A stretch of DNA of 64,000 nucleotides from Streptomyces tardus (GCF_018101125.2 NZ_JAELVF020000004.1:620001-684000), one strand, 5' to 3'; counted from the first letter of the stretch, positions 1-9,423 are shown. The notes: generated by a model not told the origin, from the letters alone. Numbers and translations: made by a program.

Positions 1-920
1 AGGCATACCCGGACGGGCTGATGACCGGACTGGCCGGGATCGCCTGGGCGGCCGACTCGCTCGGACTGAAGGAGCAGGCCCGCGGGCTGCTGGCCCGGGC
101 CAACGAGCGCGCCCCAGAGGTGGGCGACCACTCCTTCTACTACGGACTTGCCGGCGTCGGCATGACCAATCTTCGCTTCCATCTGAGCGACGGCGAGCCG
201 CGCCATCTGGAGGCCGCCCGCGAATGCGCCCGCGCGCTGCGGGAGTCGGCGGTGTGCGAGGACGGAACGGCCCACTGGCGCAACGCCTTCACCCGCGAGG
301 AGCCGCTCGGCGGGCTGGGCTACGGCCAGGCCGGCGTGGCGCTCTTCCTCCTGCGGATGCACCAGGTCACCGGTGAGGACGGCTTTCTGCGGCTCGGCCG
401 CGAGGCGCTCGCCTTCGAGATGTCCCGGGCCGGCGCGGGCGGCGACGCCTCCGACGACCGGGAGATGGTGACCTTCGCCCAGGGCGGCACCGTCGAGCCC
501 TACGTCGAGGTGGGCGCCGCCGGCGTGCTCCAGGTCCTGCTGCGCTACGGCGACCTGGACCGGGCGCGGGCGGTGGCACGCGGACTGGACTTCCGGTTCT
601 CGGTTCTCCCGGCGTACGGCTTCGGCATCAGCGGCGTCGCCGACGCCCTGCTGGACGCCGCCGACTTCACCGGGGACCCCTCCTACCGCACGATCGCGCT
701 GCGCCAACTCGACTACGTGCGCACGACGTTCCTCTTCGAACCCGACCCGCGCTTCGGGATGCCGCGCGAGGACGGCCGGCGGCTGCTGGGCGTGCCGGGC
801 GAGGGGATGACGCGCTGCGCCACCGACTACCTCACCGGCTCCGCGGGGGTGCTGCGCGTACTGCACCGGGTGAACCACGGAGGAGGGGCGGACTTCCTGC
901 TGGACGAGGCGGCGCCGTGA
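1..920 (+). CDS. Class III lanthipeptide synthetase (LanKC-like), C-terminal part
   Basis: The gene is cut by the left edge; the frame is open from base 3 and ends at TGA 918-920, leaving about 305 residues. What remains reads as a LanC-like alpha/alpha-barrel, with repeated glycine-rich turns (YYGLAGVGM, GLGYGQAGVALFLL, GFGISGVADAL, LTGSAGVLRVL). The Cys and Cys-His zinc ligands of class I/II LanC cyclases are not visible, which is the hallmark of class III LanKC cyclase domains. The lyase and kinase domains that would phosphorylate and eliminate Ser/Thr should lie upstream, outside the window. The stop overlaps the GTG of an ABC exporter by 4 nt, so the two are translationally coupled, as in lanthipeptide operons. 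No precursor peptide is visible here. The family call is fairly firm; assignment to a SapB-like (RamC) subgroup is not possible. Confidence 0.75.
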   Translation, partial: AYPDGLMTGLAGIAWAADSLGLKEQARGLLARANERAPEVGDHSFYYGLAGVGMTNLRFHLSDGEPRHLEAARECARALRESAVCEDGTAHWRNAFTREEPLGGLGYGQAGVALFLLRMHQVTGEDGFLRLGREALAFEMSRAGAGGDASDDREMVTFAQGGTVEPYVEVGAAGVLQVLLRYGDLDRARAVARGLDFRFSVLPAYGFGISGVADALLDAADFTGDPSYRTIALRQLDYVRTTFLFEPDPRFGMPREDGRRLLGVPGEGMTRCATDYLTGSAGVLRVLHRVNHGGGADFLLDEAAP

Positions 921-2450
921 AGGAGCTGTGGCAGACGCTGCGGGGCCACCGCCCCAGGTTCCTCACGCTGATGATCGCCGAGGCGGGCACCGTCGGCATC
1001 GCTGCTGCACCCGCTGCAGCTGAAGGCGATCTTCGACCAGGCCGTCCTGGCCGGCGACTTCCACCGGTTCGCGCTGCTCGGCGGCTGCAACCTGGTGCTC
1101 GGACTGACCCTGAACATCGCCGCGTTCTGGATCTCCACCTGGCGCAAGCGCTTCGAGAACACGGTCGTGCTCGGCCTGGAGGCCGAACTCCTCGACCGCA
1201 CCCTGGCCCTGGACGGCCGCAGACTCTCCGGTCCCGGACACGCCTCCTGCGTCAGCCGCATCCACAACGACGTCAAGGAAGGCGTGCTGCCCTCCATCGA
1301 CGTGTGCGTACGCGTCGGCAAACTGCTGGTGACCTCCCTGGTCTTCCTCGGTGTGCTGCTCTGGCTCTCCTGGCAGGCCAGCCTCGTCCTGCTGCTGGTC
1401 GTCCCGCCGCTGGTCCTGGTCAGCAACCGGCTCGCCAAGCAGATCGAGAAGAACACCGGGCCCGAACGCGAGGCGGAGGCCGGCTGCGTCAACCGCCAGA
1501 GCGCCACCCTCGGCGCCTTCCACGCGCTGCGCGGAATGCCCGCCCTGATGCCCGGCACCCGGGAGACCAACCGCCGCGGACTCGGCGGCTTCCTCGACCT
1601 CACCTGCGTCAACTACCGGCTGACGGTCAAACAACGCACCCCGAGCAGCGTGACGATGAACCTCTCGGACACCGCTTCCATGGTCGTCGGCGCGTTCTTC
1701 GTCTTCAGCGGCAGGATGACGTTCGGCAGCTTGCCGGCCTTCGTCAACTCGCTCTGGCGGGCGGTGACCGGCATCTTCGACCTGACCAACCTGATCCCGC
1801 AGGTCCGCCGCAACACCGCCGTGCTCCAACGCGTCCACACCCTCCGCGAAAGCAGCCAGCAGCCGTACCACCAGGAGGGCGCGCAGGTGCGGCTGCGCGG
1901 GGTGACCGTGTGCCACGACCCGCGCTCCGCCGCCGAGGTGCGGGTGCCGGACTTCGAACCGGCTGCCGGCGAGAGGGTGTTGCTCCGCGGCCCGAACGGC
2001 TGCGGCAAGACCACGCTGCTGCACGTACTCGGTGGCACGCTCGCCCCGGACACCGGTACGGTCACCCTCCCGCCGCGGGTCGCAGCCCTCACCGCGCCGG
2101 TGAACCTCCCCCGCTGCCGGTGGGGGGCTGGTGCCCGGCGCCGGACTGCGCGGCGCCCTGATGCTCGACGGACTCCTCGACCAGCTGCCCGCCAACCTCT
2201 CCTCCGGCCAGCGCCAACGCGCGGGCGTCGCGGCCCTGCTCGGCGAGGAGGCGGACGTCCACCCGCCGACGAGCCGTTCGCCAACCTCGACGAGCACGGC
2301 CGGGACACCGTCCTGCGCGAACTGGTCGAACGCACCGCCGGGCGGGCGCTGCCGGTCGTCCACCACGGCGACGAAGGCCTGGACGTCCGCTTCGACCGCG
2401 TGGTGACCCTGCGCCGGCCGACCGGCCCCGCACCTGCCGAGGAGACAGAG
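917..2450 (+). pseudogene. ABC exporter (fused permease/ATPase), frame broken at least three times
   Basis: It starts at GTG 917, overlapping the lanthipeptide synthetase stop. The N-terminus reads in frame 2 to about 1000. The membrane domain and Walker A (GPNGCGKTT, near 1990-2020) read in frame 3 from about 1002. The ABC signature (LSSGQRQRAG, near 2190-2220) reads in frame 1, and the post-Walker B part (DEPFANLDEHG, from about 2270) is back in frame 3. Every expected block of a membrane-fused lanthipeptide-type exporter is present in order, but no single frame encodes it. One break lies next to a G6 run at 2122-2127. The gene is therefore either a pseudogene or an intact gene carrying sequencing indels. 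The 3' boundary is uncertain because frame 3 stays open past 2450 without recognisable ABC sequence. The likely job was export of the modified peptide. Confidence 0.7.
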
Positions 2451-2651
2451 GCCACGAACTCGGCGACGGAACCCTCCCCGGCGCCCGGCGAGGCGGCAGG
2501 GCGCGCGAACTCGCTCCGTCCCGGCGGGGCGACCATGCCGGCTGAGGACTGCCCCCGCTCGTACGGCCGAAGCGCGGAAACCGTACGGGCGGGCGTGGGC
2601 CGGTGGCTCAACGGACGCGCGTACCGCCGCGCGTGCCGCGCACGACCTGCC

Positions 2652-5600
2652 TCAACGGAAGGCGAGCGGGCCGGGTGCGTGGCCGGGCCCCGGACCGCCC
2701 TGCGGGCGCAGTGCACGGGCGAAGGCGGTGCGGTTGGGATGCCCGGTCTTCTGAAGCAGGCTCGCCACGTGCTTCTCGACGGTGCGGGGCGAGATGTGCA
2801 GCGCCGCCGCGATCTCCTTGTTGGCGGTCCGCTCGACCAGCAGCCCCGCCACCTCGTACTCCCGGGCCGTGACTCCCTGTCGGCGAAGCGTCTGCGGCAC
2901 GTGCTCGATCCCCTTGCGCCGCTGCCGCACCGGGGCGCCCATACCGCGCATCAACGCTCGGCAGGCGCCGGCCGCGGCGGAGAGCTGCGAGCCGTGGAAG
3001 TGCTCCTCGGCCTCGCGCAGCCAACGCACCGGCTCCCCCCACCCGTTGAGGTGCGCCTCCTCGGCGACCAGGCGCAGACCGAGCGCGCGGGCGTTCGGGT
3101 AGCGGGCAGCGAGCTCCAGCGCCTCGCGGGCCTGAGCGGACGCCTCGTCGCGACACTGCTCCCTGCCCAGCAGCACTGCCTTCGCCAACCGGGCGAAGAC
3201 CTGGTTCCAGTGGGCGCTCGCGTGGTGCATGCCCTGCCGGTCGCTGTGATGGCTGCTGCCGAGCCGCCCTTCGAGCACTCCCAGCAACAGGACCGGCCCG
3301 TACCGGCCGAAATCCTCCACGCTGGGGTTCTCCGCCTCGTGCGCCTGCGCCCGGGCGAACTCCCGGTCGGCGTCCGCCCGGCGCTCCTCCAGCAGGGAGC
3401 AGAACGCCCGCGCCGACCCGTCCGCCAACGGGTGCAGTCCCGGCACGGCCTCGGCCGGCGGACACAGGCCCGCCAGCACCTCCTCCATCTCCGCGCGCTG
3501 CCCGCGGTGTGCCAGCAGCGTCGCCCGGGCGAGCCCGAGCCGGGCCGACGCCCCGACCAGACCCAGCCGTTCGGCCTCGACCTCCAGAGCGTGCAGCCGC
3601 ACGTCCGCGGACGCGAACTCGCACCGGCGTATCTCCTCGCGCACCAGCGACAGCCCGATCTCCTGCGTCAGCGCGGGCATGCCCAGACGCTGCGCCTCGC
3701 GCAGGGCCTGTTCGACGTCGGCCTGCTCGCCGCCCCGTTCGGCCTCGACGAGCGCCAGCCGCGCCTCGGCGAGCACGGCCTCGGCGGGCAGGCGGTGGGC
3801 GAGGGCCAACGCACGGGCGGCGGCGAGCTGGATCCGTACTGCGGAGTCCTCGCGGTCGGCGGCCAGTCGGGAGAGCAGCAGAGCCGCCCGACAGGCGACC
3901 TCCGGCAACTGCGCGCGACGGGCGCCGGCCAGGGCGCGGTGGGCGAGTTCCCGAGCGGTGCGCAGCCGGGTGGGGCCCAGCCGGTGGGGTTCGACCTGCG
4001 CGGCGGCCAGGTCCACGACGGCCGCCGCGGCGCCCTGCGAACCGCTCGGCAGCGACCAGCCGGCGAGTTCGAGGTGGGCCAGCGCCCGGTCGGGCCGTCC
4101 CGCGAGCAGCGCGAGTTCGGTCAGCCGGGCGTACAGCCGGGCGCGGAGCGCGGGGTGCAGGTCGTCGGGCAGCGCCTGTGCGCTGTTGACCAGGGCGGAG
4201 ACAGGGGCGAGCCGCGCGGTGTGGGCGACGGCCTCCAGCACCGACTCCAGCGCCCTGCCCCGGGCGGCCGAACCCGCCGTCGAGGCAAGGCGGTTGGCGC
4301 GTCCCAGCAGCGCCGGCGCCCGGTCACTCTCGCCCGACAGCAGGGCGCACTCCACCTCGCGGCAGTAGAGGTCCACGGCGGTGGCGGGCTCCTGGCCCAG
4401 CTCGTAGAGCTCGGCCGCGCGTACGCGCCAGACGCCGGGGACCGGCTCTCCCGACTCGCCCAGCTCCACCAGCGCGTTGGCGACCTGCCGGGCCCGCGCG
4501 GCCCGGTCCGGCGGGCCCAGCCGGGCCAGCTGCACCTCGGCCACCAGCCGGTGCCGGAAGGCGTACCAGTTCGGGTCCGCCCGGTCCTCGACGATCAACG
4601 AGGCGGCGGCCAGCGCCCGTACGACGCCGGAGAGCCGGCCGTCGTCCCAACCCAGTGCGCGGCGCGGGACGGAGAGCGGAAAGCGCGTCCCGAACAGGGC
4701 GGCGGTGCTCAGGAGGTCCGCACAGGCCGGCTCCAGTCCGGCCACCCGGCAGCGCAGATCAGCGGCGACCGCTGCCGGGATCGCACGGGGAACGCGACCT
4801 TCAGCGACCGTCAGGTGGAGCAGCTCGGCGACCACGAAGGGGATGCCGCCGCTGCGTTCCATCACCGTCCGCACCTGGGAGTCCGCGATCTCCGAGGGAG
4901 CCGTCGCCCGGGTGAGGGCGAGGAGTTGGTGCACCTGCGCGGCGGTCAGCGGACCGAGATCCAGTACGGTCGCCACTCCGCGCTGGCGAGCCCGCGGCGC
5001 CAGCTCGTCCGCCACCGCGCTCTCCCGCTGCGCCGTCAGCAGCAGCGCCACCGGCAGCTGTGCGAGATGGTCCAGAAGGTGCTCGACCACCGCCAGCGTG
5101 CCGGGATCGGCGTCGTGGAGGTCGTCCAGCACCAGCAGCACTCCGCGCTGCCGCCCCAGGACGGCGAGCAGCCGCAGTACGGACTCGGCGACCACCACGG
5201 GAGAGCCGGCCCGATGCGGAGCGCCGGAGAGCAGCCGCGCGAGTACGCGTCCGTACGGACCCCACCCGGCCGGCTCCGAGGGGAGCCCGGGCCTGGTCAG
5301 CGCGTGCAGCGCCGCCACCAGGCACCGGTAGGGCAGCTGCGGCCCCACGGTGCCCGCCCGTCCCGTCCCGGTGGCCATCCGGGGGCCGGCCAGTGCGACC
5401 GCCTCCGCGGCGAGCCGGGTGCGCCCGGCGCCCGGCTCGCCGGTCAGGAAGACGGCACCTCCCCGGCCGGCCCTCGCCTCCTCCAGAACGGCTGCGAGAT
5501 GTGCCGACTCCGGGCCGCGGCCGACCAGCGGGGAACCGGTGCGGGCGGAGAGGTCGTGGCCGTGCGTCGCCCGCCCGCCACTGTCGCCCTCCTCCGGCAC

Positions 5601-5756
5601 GCGCAGCCTCGGGGCTCGGCGGCCCGGCAGGCGGCGGTCCGGGACGTGGTGGTCCGGGACTCGGTGGTCCGGCAGGCAGTGGTCCGGCAGGCGGTGGCCC
5701 CGGGGCAGGAGGTGCGCGGCTGCGAGGGCTTCGGAACGGACTGGGGTCTGCGTCAT
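2652..5756 (-). CDS. LAL-family LuxR transcriptional regulator (1034 aa)
   Basis: Large ATP-binding LuxR-type regulator. An AAA/STAND ATPase region starts near residue 75 (PLVGRGPESAHL), with a P-loop GEPGAGRTRLA near 105 and a Walker B-like LLVLDDLHDADP near 185. A long alanine/leucine-rich helical (TPR-like) middle follows. A C-terminal LuxR helix-turn-helix lies at about 960-1020 (VTAREYEVAGLL, ANKEIAAALHISPRTVEKHV). The P-loop lysine is arginine here, so ATP binding may be altered. The first 50 residues carry a pentapeptide-like repeat (RLPDH, CLPDH, RVPDH, HVPDR) encoded by 15-bp tandem repeats, and they precede the conserved domain, so translation could start further in. It lies tail-to-tail with the ABC exporter and upstream of a two-component pair on the same strand. 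Its target is unknown; lanthipeptide or staurosporine genes are both possible from position alone. Confidence 0.85.
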   Translation of the reverse strand: MTQTPVRSEALAAAHLLPRGHRLPDHCLPDHRVPDHHVPDRRLPGRRAPRLRVPEEGDSGGRATHGHDLSARTGSPLVGRGPESAHLAAVLEEARAGRGGAVFLTGEPGAGRTRLAAEAVALAGPRMATGTGRAGTVGPQLPYRCLVAALHALTRPGLPSEPAGWGPYGRVLARLLSGAPHRAGSPVVVAESVLRLLAVLGRQRGVLLVLDDLHDADPGTLAVVEHLLDHLAQLPVALLLTAQRESAVADELAPRARQRGVATVLDLGPLTAAQVHQLLALTRATAPSEIADSQVRTVMERSGGIPFVVAELLHLTVAEGRVPRAIPAAVAADLRCRVAGLEPACADLLSTAALFGTRFPLSVPRRALGWDDGRLSGVVRALAAASLIVEDRADPNWYAFRHRLVAEVQLARLGPPDRAARARQVANALVELGESGEPVPGVWRVRAAELYELGQEPATAVDLYCREVECALLSGESDRAPALLGRANRLASTAGSAARGRALESVLEAVAHTARLAPVSALVNSAQALPDDLHPALRARLYARLTELALLAGRPDRALAHLELAGWSLPSGSQGAAAAVVDLAAAQVEPHRLGPTRLRTARELAHRALAGARRAQLPEVACRAALLLSRLAADREDSAVRIQLAAARALALAHRLPAEAVLAEARLALVEAERGGEQADVEQALREAQRLGMPALTQEIGLSLVREEIRRCEFASADVRLHALEVEAERLGLVGASARLGLARATLLAHRGQRAEMEEVLAGLCPPAEAVPGLHPLADGSARAFCSLLEERRADADREFARAQAHEAENPSVEDFGRYGPVLLLGVLEGRLGSSHHSDRQGMHHASAHWNQVFARLAKAVLLGREQCRDEASAQAREALELAARYPNARALGLRLVAEEAHLNGWGEPVRWLREAEEHFHGSQLSAAAGACRALMRGMGAPVRQRRKGIEHVPQTLRRQGVTAREYEVAGLLVERTANKEIAAALHISPRTVEKHVASLLQKTGHPNRTAFARALRPQGGPGPGHAPGPLAFR
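5634..5693 (+). repeat. Four 15-bp tandem repeats in the LAL regulator N-terminus
   Basis: Four successive 15-bp units of the type GTGGTCCGGGACTCG, with a few substitutions, lie inside the minus-strand LAL gene. They encode a pentapeptide repeat (x-L/V-P-D-H/R). The unit length is a multiple of three, so copy-number change would keep the frame. Confidence 0.8.
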
Positions 5757-6062
5757 CGGTCTCTCCTGGTCCGGGAAGAGAAAGCTCGACTCGATCGATC
5801 GTGCGGCGGGGCGACGGAACGGTTCCGGCGTCGGGTCCGGTCCGGCCGGCGTCGACGCGGTTTCCGGTGCGGCACGCGAGTGCGCGCCTCACGATAGAGA
5901 GCGCCAACAGCCTTTCCCAGCCGTCTATTTGGGGGGCTTGCCGCCGCGTCTGTCCCCTTCCGGCCGGCTGCCCCGGGCTCCGTGCTCCGCGCGCCCGCAC
6001 CTCTGGCGACCGCTCCTCGCCGCCCCGCCCGTACGCCCGTACGCCCGTACGCCCCGAGTGCC
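5757..6062. other. 306-bp gap between the LAL gene and the response regulator
   Basis: This non-coding stretch should hold the promoter of the minus-strand LAL gene. At 6028-6051 there are three exact 8-bp direct repeats CCCGTACG, each containing the palindrome CGTACG, immediately behind the response-regulator stop. I see no convincing -10/-35 pair or terminator stem. Confidence 0.5.
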
Positions 6063-6716
6063 TCAGCCGTCGTCGAGGCTGTCCTCCCGCACCACCCTGG
6101 CGAGGTCGATCTTGGTGTACGTCGGCCGGCCCGCCTGCCGGTACTTGGCCTTGACGCGGTTCAGATAGTCCTTGGCCGTGTGCACCGTGATGCCCGCACG
6201 CCGCGCGGCCGACTTCAGCGTCATCCCGGACGCGTAGTCGAGCAGCACCTGCCGCTCCCTGGGCGAGAGCCGGGGCCGCGAGGGGCTGTCGTCGTGGGCG
6301 CAGGCGAAGGCGAGTTCGGGGGAGTGGGCGCCGCGGCCGGCGGCGACGTCCTCGATGGCGGCGACCAGGGTGGGCAGATCGTTGTCCTTGGTGAGATAGC
6401 CGTCGGCGCCCGCCCTGATCGAGGCGATGACCTGGGTGCGGTCGGGCACGGTGCTGATCACCAGGACGCGGCTGCCGGAGTGCAGCAGCCGGCGGATGTT
6501 CTCGCCGGGTGTCGAGTCGTCCCGCAGCCGCAGATCGAGCAGGACCACGTCCGCCGGCGCGTACGGAGCGGCCGGTGGGGCGGGCTCCAGCAGTCGGCCG
6601 ACGGTGGCGGCCGTGGAGACCAGTCGCAGCTGCGGCTGGTCTCCCAGCCACGACCGCATGCCGTCGGTCAGCATCCGGTCGTCGTCGACGAGCGCGACGG
6701 TGATCACCCCGGCCAT
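6063..6716 (-). CDS. NarL/FixJ-type response regulator
   Basis: A 217-residue response regulator. The receiver domain starts at VALVDDDRMLTDGM, with the phospho-accepting aspartate in VVLLDLRLRDD (about residue 56) and the conserved lysine in GYLTKDNDL. A C-terminal helix-turn-helix begins at LSPRERQVLLDYASG (about 145) and continues through KSAARRAGITVHTAKDYL, a slightly unusual LuxR-type recognition region. The ATG at 6716 lies inside the end of the upstream histidine kinase gene (13-bp overlap), so the pair should be translationally coupled and form one phosphorelay. The regulated genes cannot be read from the sequence. The nearest candidates are the adjacent LAL gene and the lanthipeptide operon. 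Confidence 0.9.
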   Translation of the reverse strand: MAGVITVALVDDDRMLTDGMRSWLGDQPQLRLVSTAATVGRLLEPAPPAAPYAPADVVLLDLRLRDDSTPGENIRRLLHSGSRVLVISTVPDRTQVIASIRAGADGYLTKDNDLPTLVAAIEDVAAGRGAHSPELAFACAHDDSPSRPRLSPRERQVLLDYASGMTLKSAARRAGITVHTAKDYLNRVKAKYRQAGRPTYTKIDLARVVREDSLDDG

Positions 6717-7885
6717 CGCAGCTCCACCCGGACTCCCTCTCCCGGTGCCGTGTCGAGCACCGCCCGTCCACCGACCTGCGCCATCCGGTCGTGCACGGAG
6801 CGGCGCAGCCCCAGACCGGGCTCGTAGTTCCGCGGGTCGAAGCCCGGCCCCCGATCGACCACCGTGACCCGTACGCTTCTGCGCGAGGCGTCGCCGGTCG
6901 CGGTGACGTACGCGTGGTCGGTGCCGGCGTGCCTGCGCACGTTGTTGAGCGCCTCGCGGACCGCGTCGGCGAGGGCCGTCGCGACCTCGGAGGGGACCTC
7001 GGGCAGGGCGTGGCACTGAACGGTGACGCGAAGCCGGAGCCTTTCGGCGTCGGCGACCGCGCCCTCGAGAGCCTCGGCGATGCTCTGGTGCGCCTCCTCG
7101 TCGGCGGTCTGCTGGATGAGGCGCCGCAGCCGCGCGGCCTCCCGGGCGCAACGTTCGCGCACATGCGGGGAGTTGGCGTCCACGCTGCCGGAGGCGAGAG
7201 TGGTGAGGGTCGCCAGCACCGTGTCGTGCAGCATCAGATGGTGCTCCAGGCGCTCGGCGTAGCGCGCCTTCCTCGCCTCGGCGGCCAGGGTGCGTGCGTT
7301 CGCGTCGTCGAGCATCCGGCCCTGCCGGCGCAGGTACCACCAGAAGGTCCACGCCATCGCGGCGGAGAAGAGCAGTGAGTTGGTGTGGCCCAGGATCACG
7401 GCGGTGCCGGCCGACACCAGCCGATAGCCCAGCAGATGGGTCAGTGCCAGCAGCGCGACGGCGCCGAGCAGCGTCCAGCGTCGCAGCACCACTGCGGCGG
7501 CGGCGCTGGAGGAGGTGCCGAGCAGCATCACCCACCCGAGCTCAGCGGACTGGTCCGCTCCGCCCCAGGCGCACAGCGCCAGCGGGAGGGTGGCGCCGTT
7601 GACGAGGATGTCGGCCCACAGGAAGCGGCGGTCGAACCAGCCGCGCCGCAGCGCCGTTCCGAAGAGCAGCACGCTGAGGGCCAGTGCGACGAAGAGCGCC
7701 GCGTAGTGCGCCGGCTGGTCCCGCTGGTGCTGGAGCACGGCCAGCAGACCCACCGTGAGGTGGCTGACGCGGTAGAGCATGGTGGCCAACAGCATGAAGG
7801 ACTGGGCGCGTTGGAGTCCAGAGCCGATCGCCGTCGAATCGGGTGGCGTTCTCGGCCCGGCTAATCGCGATATTCGCGACGACAC
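6704..7885 (-). CDS. Membrane sensor histidine kinase (HisKA_3 type)
   Basis: Partner of the downstream response regulator. About five hydrophobic segments form the N-terminal sensor (for example HYAALFVALALSVLLFG and LLGAVALLALTHLLGY). A HisKA_3 dimerisation box follows with the phospho-histidine in HHLMLHDTVLATL. The ATPase domain has the N box (REALNNVRRHAG) and G box (VVDRGPGFDP, GLGLRRSVHDRM). The start is uncertain. GTG 7885 gives 393 residues, but its first codons are AT-rich and include TTA at 7862-7864, unlike the rest of the gene. ATG 7795 or 7780 would start at the first membrane helix and avoid the TTA. If translation starts at or above 7885, the sensor depends on the bldA leucyl-tRNA. 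Confidence 0.85.
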   Translation of the reverse strand: MSSRISRLAGPRTPPDSTAIGSGLQRAQSFMLLATMLYRVSHLTVGLLAVLQHQRDQPAHYAALFVALALSVLLFGTALRRGWFDRRFLWADILVNGATLPLALCAWGGADQSAELGWVMLLGTSSSAAAAVVLRRWTLLGAVALLALTHLLGYRLVSAGTAVILGHTNSLLFSAAMAWTFWWYLRRQGRMLDDANARTLAAEARKARYAERLEHHLMLHDTVLATLTTLASGSVDANSPHVRERCAREAARLRRLIQQTADEEAHQSIAEALEGAVADAERLRLRVTVQCHALPEVPSEVATALADAVREALNNVRRHAGTDHAYVTATGDASRRSVRVTVVDRGPGFDPRNYEPGLGLRRSVHDRMAQVGGRAVLDTAPGEGVRVELRWPG

Positions 7886-8080
7886 CGTCCCCGCCCTTCC
7901 TCGCGCTCGGCGTCCGAAGTCGCCCGTACGGGAGACGAGTTCGGCCGCCACGGCGCCGTCGGGTGCCCATGACCGGGCACATCCTAACTCAGCATGTTCA
8001 TGAGCAGACAACGCCGGATGGTCCGCCCCTATCCGGAATATGAGGTTCCCTGCTCGAGTGACGGGGGACCGGCATACTTC

Positions 8081-8120
8081 TCGGTGGGCTTCGGTGGGCT
8101 TCGGTGGGCTTCGGTGGGGG
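8081..8120 (+). repeat. Four 10-bp direct repeats (TCGGTGGGCT)
   Basis: Three exact copies of TCGGTGGGCT followed by a fourth, TCGGTGGGGG, in non-coding DNA about 200 bp above the kinase start. The function is unknown; it could be an iterated binding site or simple slippage. Confidence 0.85.
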
Positions 8121-8749
8121 CGAGTGCTGGGCGTGCCTCGTTGCTGCCTTCTCGGGGTGCCCCGGTGGGGGCGCGACTGCGTGGTGTCTGCCGGCCCGGT
8201 CGGGCGGTGATGGCGGTGAAATCTCGTCAACTTGCTTGCGGCCGACGGCATGTGGCGTGTTGCCGTGCCTCTTGTGAGGTCGCTCCCCGATCTTCTGCGG
8301 GAAGGCTCGGGACCGCTTGATGACTGATTCGTCGGTGCCGACGGGTCTGGTTGTGGTGATCGTGTGACCGAATGTGTCCGACCCTGAATGAGCCCCCGAA
8401 GCCAATTCCGCTGATCCGGGAGAATGGTGGCAGTTGACGGTGAATTGGCACTCCCGAAACGGCCACTGATGTAGCCGTGAGTGACCGCGAAGAATACGGA
8501 ACGCAGACCGAGTTGCGCCCGAGCGATCAAATTCGGTCGTACTCGGGCGCCCTTGTTTTGTCCGCCACCTGCACGCGGCGGCCACGTCCAATCACCGTAC
8601 AACCAGGGACTTGGCCGATTGTGGCCGTGTGCGACGGGGTGTGCCCGACCGTCTCCACCACTCGATGCCCGAACGGGCACGGCGGGGCGAAAGGGCCGTT
8701 GCCCCTTTTGCGCGGCGGGTGTTCTCAGGAGACTGTGCTCAAGGCAGCT

Positions 8750-8765
8750 CTTGGTGTGGACCAAT
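8750..8765 (+). promoter_or_regulatory. Weak DasR-like palindrome upstream of the staR region
   Basis: CTTGGTGTGGACCAAT has perfect outer arms TTGGT/ACCAA. It matches the DasR-responsive consensus ACTGGTCTAGACCACT at 11 of 16 positions by eye, with the centre differing. It sits 46 bp before a GTG with a good ribosome-binding site (8812) and 650 bp before staR. This is a candidate only. Confidence 0.3.
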
Positions 8766-8811
8766 GTCCGTGTATCGGGGGCCAGGGGCCTCCTGAAAAG
8801 GAGCAGAACCC

Positions 8812-9297
8812 GTGAAGACCGCCCGTCGTGGGCCGTACGTCGCCCCCGAGGCTTCTGCGCGACGGCACGGCCCGAGCCGTGAATGGAAGCCGATGCCGCA
8901 CGTCGACCGCGTGCCCGGCAGCAGGATCACCGTCGCCTCCCTCGTCCCGAACGGAGAGCCGGGCCACAGCCGAACCGCGGCTGCTCTGCCCGAGCGGGCG
9001 CACCTTCCAGGACACGCCACCCAGTTGTCCGCAACCGCCAGTGGAAGCAGACCACTTACACCCTGCACGCCGCTTCCACCCTTCACACCGCCTCCTCCGG
9101 TTCCAGCGTCCGCACCGCTCTCGGCGCAGCTCCGGACCGCAGGTGCCCGCACCCCCGTCCGTCGTCCGGCGCCCACTACCGACCGTCCGGTGCTGCTCGT
9201 TCCCGCCGAGTCGGGGCCACCACCCCCGGAGCCGGAGACCGGGCCCTCGCCACCCGGCTCGCCGCGGCAGCCCCACCGCCGCGGCGCGCACGGCTGA
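8812..9297 (+). CDS. Hypothetical protein before staR (doubtful)
   Basis: A GTG at 8812 follows a good Shine-Dalgarno (AAAGGAGCA, about 7 nt spacing) and opens a 161-codon frame. The first roughly 55 codons have GC-rich third positions and include MPHVDRVPGSRITVASLVP. After that the frame becomes proline-rich with degraded codon bias and loses gene-like character. I do not recognise a family. It may be a short real gene, the start of a gene broken by a frameshift, or a leader upstream of staR (start 9424). Nothing else in the 8.8-9.4 kb stretch looks coding. Confidence 0.25.
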   Translation: MKTARRGPYVAPEASARRHGPSREWKPMPHVDRVPGSRITVASLVPNGEPGHSRTAAALPERAHLPGHATQLSATASGSRPLTPCTPLPPFTPPPPVPASAPLSAQLRTAGARTPVRRPAPTTDRPVLLVPAESGPPPPEPETGPSPPGSPRQPHRRGAHG

Positions 9298-9423
9298 CCG
9301 TCCCGGTCACCGGCGCCGTTCGCGCAGCCCGTACGCGGTTGCCCGAACACCCGCCGCGTCCGCCCGACCAGCGGGCGAAGAACGTTCCAGTACCACCCCC
9401 ACGATTCGTTGATACGGAGCGAT

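Larger units (their letters stand above)
7886..8811. other. Long region of lower GC between the kinase gene and the staR side
   Basis: About 0.9 kb with no convincing gene. Open frames exist on both strands, but their codon positions lack the strong third-position GC bias seen in neighbouring genes. The composition is visibly lower in GC than coding DNA, as expected for promoters. It holds a 10-bp tandem repeat (8081-8120) and a DasR-like palindrome (8750-8765), both listed separately. Promoters for the divergently oriented kinase gene and for staR probably lie here. Confidence 0.6.

Noticed and set aside
1095..5897. 1600-codon plus-strand open frame running through the LAL gene
   Set aside because: Only its first part matches the ABC exporter; beyond about 2450 it is the antisense shadow of the LAL regulator.
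8477..8815. 112-codon frame starting GTG SDREEYGTQTEL
   Set aside because: Third codon positions are not GC-enriched and no ribosome-binding site or family resemblance was seen.
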